This document shows positions 61,683-64,000 of a DNA stretch of 64,000 bases, in pieces; position 1 is the stretch's first letter; each line of letters opens with the position of its first letter. Source of the DNA: Bhargavaea ginsengi (GTDB taxonomy: Bacteria; Bacillota; Bacilli; Bacillales_A; Planococcaceae); NCBI RefSeq assembly GCF_900109165.1, contig NZ_FNZF01000004.1, positions 62,001 through 126,000 of the forward strand. The letters are read 5' to 3'. Below the pieces are notes generated by a model. It searched no databases. It was not told the origin of the DNA and saw nothing but the letters and a program-made list of their open reading frames with translations. The position numbers were made by a program, and so were the translations under genes.

Positions 61683-62960
61683 TTACTCGTTCGTATTGTC
61701 TTTATGGTCTCCCAGCAGATAAGTCCGGAAGCCTGCTACCTTCCAAGCCGGAAGATCGATGCAGTTTTTCGTGTCATAGATGATCTTCTCGTCCATGGCA
61801 TCCGCCACCTGGCCCGGCTCAAGATCCTTGAATTCCTTATGGTTCGTCAGGATGAGGACCATCGCCGCTCCTTCGGCCGCTTCTTCGATGGATTTGACTT
61901 GTGTCGGATGGCTGTCATCTTTCACGTGCGGGTCGAATGACGCGACGGTGAAGCCCTTTTCTTGCAGATTGTTAATGACATCAATCGAAGGGCTCTGGCG
62001 CATGTCGTCTACGTCGGCCTTGAAGGATAGACCGAGGACGGCGATTTTCCGCTCCGAATCCCCTACAAACTCCATTACCCGGTCAGCAACGAATTCCGGC
62101 ATGCCATCATTTGTTTTACGGGAAAGATGGATGATGTTCGACTGCTCTGGTGCCAGTTCAACGAGGAACCAAGGATCGACCGCGATGCAGTGGCCTCCGA
62201 CGCCGGGACCCGGCTGGTGAATGTTGACGCGCGGGTGGAAGTTTGCAAACCGGATCGCGTCCCAGATATTGACGTCCAGGTGCTCCCCGATTTTCGCCAT
62301 TTCGTTGGCGAACGCGATGTTTACGTCACGGTAAGTGTTTTCCATGACCTTGACCAATTCTGCGGTGGTCGCGTCCGTTAGCTCGATCGGTCCCTTGACG
62401 AATGCTTCGTACAACTCTTTCGTCATCTCAGCGGACTTTTCATTGATGCCGCCGATGATCCGGCCGTTCTGCTCGAGTTCTTCGAAGATACGGCCAGGGA
62501 TGACCCGCTCAGGAGAATGCGAGACAAAAAGCTCTTCGCCAATCTTAAAGCTGGACTTTTCGAGTTCCGGAAGCATGACATCCTCTACCGTCTTCGGTGG
62601 CACCGTTGATTCCAGGATGATCAGGTTGCCCTTCTTCAGATAAGGAACGATCGACGCTGTCGCCTTCCGTACATATTCAAGGTCAGCAGTGCGGTCTTCA
62701 CGGATCGGGGACGGGACAGCTACGATAAACGCGTCCGCTTCGACGGGCTCCGTTGAAACCGTCAGCATGCCGCTGTCGATCGCCTTATCCAGACGCTCCT
62801 GCAGGCCGTTTTCTTCAATGTGAAGCTGTTTATTCGAAATCATCTCGACTGCGCGCTGGTTCACGTCCACACCGTGAACGCGTACGCCATGATTGGCGAA
62901 CATGACCGCAGTCGGCAGGCCGATATAGCCGAGTCCGATGACACAAAGATTCTTCGTCAT
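61683..62960 (-). CDS. UDP-N-acetyl-D-mannosamine dehydrogenase-type enzyme (WecC family)
   Basis: A 425-residue nucleotide-sugar dehydrogenase. The Rossmann start is VIGLGYIGLPTA; the middle holds ESTVPPKT and FVSHSPERVIPG; the catalytic Cys lies in GPGVGGHCIAVDPWF; the C-terminal domain contains LGLSFKADVDDMRQSP. It oxidises a UDP-sugar (probably UDP-ManNAc to UDP-ManNAcA) with two NAD. The SPERVIPG pattern fits the WecC branch better than UDP-glucose dehydrogenases. ATG 62960 has AAAGGAAG seven bases before. First gene of the polymer operon that continues into TagA/WecG, flippase and polymerase. Confidence 0.9.
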   Translation of the reverse strand: MTKNLCVIGLGYIGLPTAVMFANHGVRVHGVDVNQRAVEMISNKQLHIEENGLQERLDKAIDSGMLTVSTEPVEADAFIVAVPSPIREDRTADLEYVRKATASIVPYLKKGNLIILESTVPPKTVEDVMLPELEKSSFKIGEELFVSHSPERVIPGRIFEELEQNGRIIGGINEKSAEMTKELYEAFVKGPIELTDATTAELVKVMENTYRDVNIAFANEMAKIGEHLDVNIWDAIRFANFHPRVNIHQPGPGVGGHCIAVDPWFLVELAPEQSNIIHLSRKTNDGMPEFVADRVMEFVGDSERKIAVLGLSFKADVDDMRQSPSIDVINNLQEKGFTVASFDPHVKDDSHPTQVKSIEEAAEGAAMVLILTNHKEFKDLEPGQVADAMDEKIIYDTKNCIDLPAWKVAGFRTYLLGDHKDNTNE

Positions 62961-63022
62961 TCCAAGTCTTCCTTTCCTGATGCAAAACTGCAAATACAAG
63001 TTAAGGTCAAATCAATTTCCCC

Positions 63023-63052
63023 ATTATAACATAAAGCATTGTCATCCGTCAG
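63023..63052 (-). promoter_or_regulatory. Likely sigma-A promoter of the surface-polymer operon
   Basis: Minus strand CTGACG (63052-63047), 18-base spacer, perfect TATAAT (63028-63023), about 60 bases before the start of the dehydrogenase gene. Confidence 0.5.
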
Positions 63053-63080
63053 AAGGAGAAAGATTACAACAGCTATCGAG

Positions 63081-64000
63081 TTAACGGGTCGTTTCCAGCA
63101 GCAAGTAGGCTCCCTTCCTCATGTAAATTCCTTCACTGTCCGCAAACTTCGGATGGATTGCCAGGACATAGACCGCTCCCGGCTCCAGCGCCTGTAATGG
63201 CTCCACCCGCAGTGTGCGGGCACCAGCCTGCTTTACGTCAATTTTAACCGGGACTGCGTTACCCATTTTGATCATTTCCACACGATTGGACGTAGCAGGA
63301 GCAGAAAAGTTCATATCTTGTGTAAATGTGATGGTAAATGGCTTGGCGGGAACTTGCATTTCAAGACTTGGAAATTCATGATATCCCCTGTCCAACAATT
63401 CCTTCCTGACAAGAGCTTTATGGGCGTATTGCAATTCTTTGCCAACAGGCGTCACTTGGTCAGGCATGATTCCAAAATCTTGGATTTTCGTCCCCCCCGG
63501 CCCGGTGAAATGAGCGGTCGTCAGTTTCATCGCGCCTTCATTCGACAGTTCAAAAAAGCTTTGTATGCTGCCTTTTCCGTATGTCTTCTGCCCTACAATC
63601 ACCCCGGCTTGCTGGTCCTTGACCGCTGCAGCTACTAATTCAGAGGCGGAAGCCGAATATTTATTGACGAGAACATATGGCTTGTCAGGGAACATAATCG
63701 CCGAAGGTTTCGCCTTCAGCTTCAAGCTCTCTTCCCTGTTATGCCGGACATATGCATCTGTTGCTCCACGGAACATACCGATAATGGCCTGCGCACTTTC
63801 GACGGAGCCCCCACCATTAAAGCGGAAGTCAATAATCAGATTCCTTGCGCCCATTTTACGAAGGGTTTCCCATTCACGGATAACGGCCTGCGGTGTCTCG
63901 ACTTGGAATCGCTCCACCCCAATATAGGCCGTATTCCCAAAAAGAAACTGAGACGTGACATGCTTGCTGCTCAGAGAGGCGATATCCACAGGCACCTCAT
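63081..64000 (-). CDS. S41 family (C-terminal processing) peptidase, N-terminal part beyond right edge
   Basis: At least 306 codons of a tail-specific protease are present; the frame is open past base 64000, so signal peptide and probably the PDZ domain are missing. The S41 core is clear: LIIDFRFNGGGSVESAQAI, the Ser of NKYSASASELVAAAV, the Lys of QKTYGKGSIQ and GIMPDQVTPV. After the protease core come about 85 residues of an extra Ig- or copper-amine-oxidase-like domain (AKPFTITFTQDMNFSAPA to the end), which is less usual for CtpA. It is probably extracellular and may process surface proteins. It is separated from the polymer operon by that operon's promoter. Confidence 0.85.
   Translation of the reverse strand, partial: EVPVDIASLSSKHVTSQFLFGNTAYIGVERFQVETPQAVIREWETLRKMGARNLIIDFRFNGGGSVESAQAIIGMFRGATDAYVRHNREESLKLKAKPSAIMFPDKPYVLVNKYSASASELVAAAVKDQQAGVIVGQKTYGKGSIQSFFELSNEGAMKLTTAHFTGPGGTKIQDFGIMPDQVTPVGKELQYAHKALVRKELLDRGYHEFPSLEMQVPAKPFTITFTQDMNFSAPATSNRVEMIKMGNAVPVKIDVKQAGARTLRVEPLQALEPGAVYVLAIHPKFADSEGIYMRKGAYLLLETTR

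Overview
The window looks like chromosomal DNA of a spore-former-related Bacillota, most likely a moderately GC-rich member of the Planococcaceae (for example a Bhargavaea- or Planococcus-like genus). The grounds are the gene order ftsE-cccB-prfB-secA-hpf-comFC-comFA-degV-degU-degS-yvyE-LCP-tagO, which follows the Bacillus subtilis chromosome, the strong AGGAGG-type ribosome sites, sigma-B and WalR-type promoter motifs, and a large set of S-layer-homology (SLH) proteins. The genus is inference; I could not run a search. I saw no rRNA, tRNA, CRISPR array, prophage or insertion sequence.

Region 1 (1-15.7 kb) is the conserved core: ftsE (cut by the edge), cytochrome c-551, release factor 2 with its programmed +1 frameshift, SecA1, the hibernation factor HPF, competence genes comFC/comFA, a DegV protein, a lipoprotein, the DegU/DegS regulators (degS is broken by a frameshift), YvyE, two overlapping LytR-CpsA-Psr wall-polymer ligases and TagO. 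An inverted-repeat intergenic element lies between the LCP genes and tagO.

Region 2 (15.9-24.0 kb): SecA2 overlapping SlaP, the accessory Sec pair that exports S-layer proteins in B. anthracis, followed by two acidic proteins with sigma-B-type promoters, nagB with a malic enzyme, and a SEC-C/helix-turn-helix protein.

Region 3 (24.2-57.8 kb) is a cell-surface island. It holds a large subtilase with a PGKP-rich tail, a flippase/GT4/pyruvyl-transferase operon, an acyltransferase, and nine SLH proteins: a phosphodiester glycosidase, an NlpC/P60 hydrolase, an amidase, a 5'-nucleotidase, a glucosaminidase, and four structural or unknown ones ending in the probable major S-layer protein. Among them sit a LysM-NlpC/P60 hydrolase, an LTA-synthase-like protein and a GT2/DUF2304/small flippase/GT39 glycosylation cassette.

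Region 4 (58.0-64.0 kb) is a surface-polymer cluster: Wzy-like polymerase, MurJ-like flippase, TagA/WecG transferase, UDP-ManNAc dehydrogenase-type enzyme, then an S41 protease cut by the right edge.

These genes fit one programme: TagO, TagA/WecG, WecC-type, flippase, polymerase, pyruvyl transferase and LCP proteins would make and attach a secondary wall polymer; SecA2/SlaP would export SLH proteins that bind it; and SLH- or LysM-anchored hydrolases, apparently under WalR control in two cases, would remodel the wall beneath. The parts are mostly known families. The less familiar points are the glycosylation cassette beside an LTA synthase, the SLH-only S-layer paralogue, the perfect leader hairpin of the second S-layer gene, the broken degS and the duplicated 3' gene remnant.
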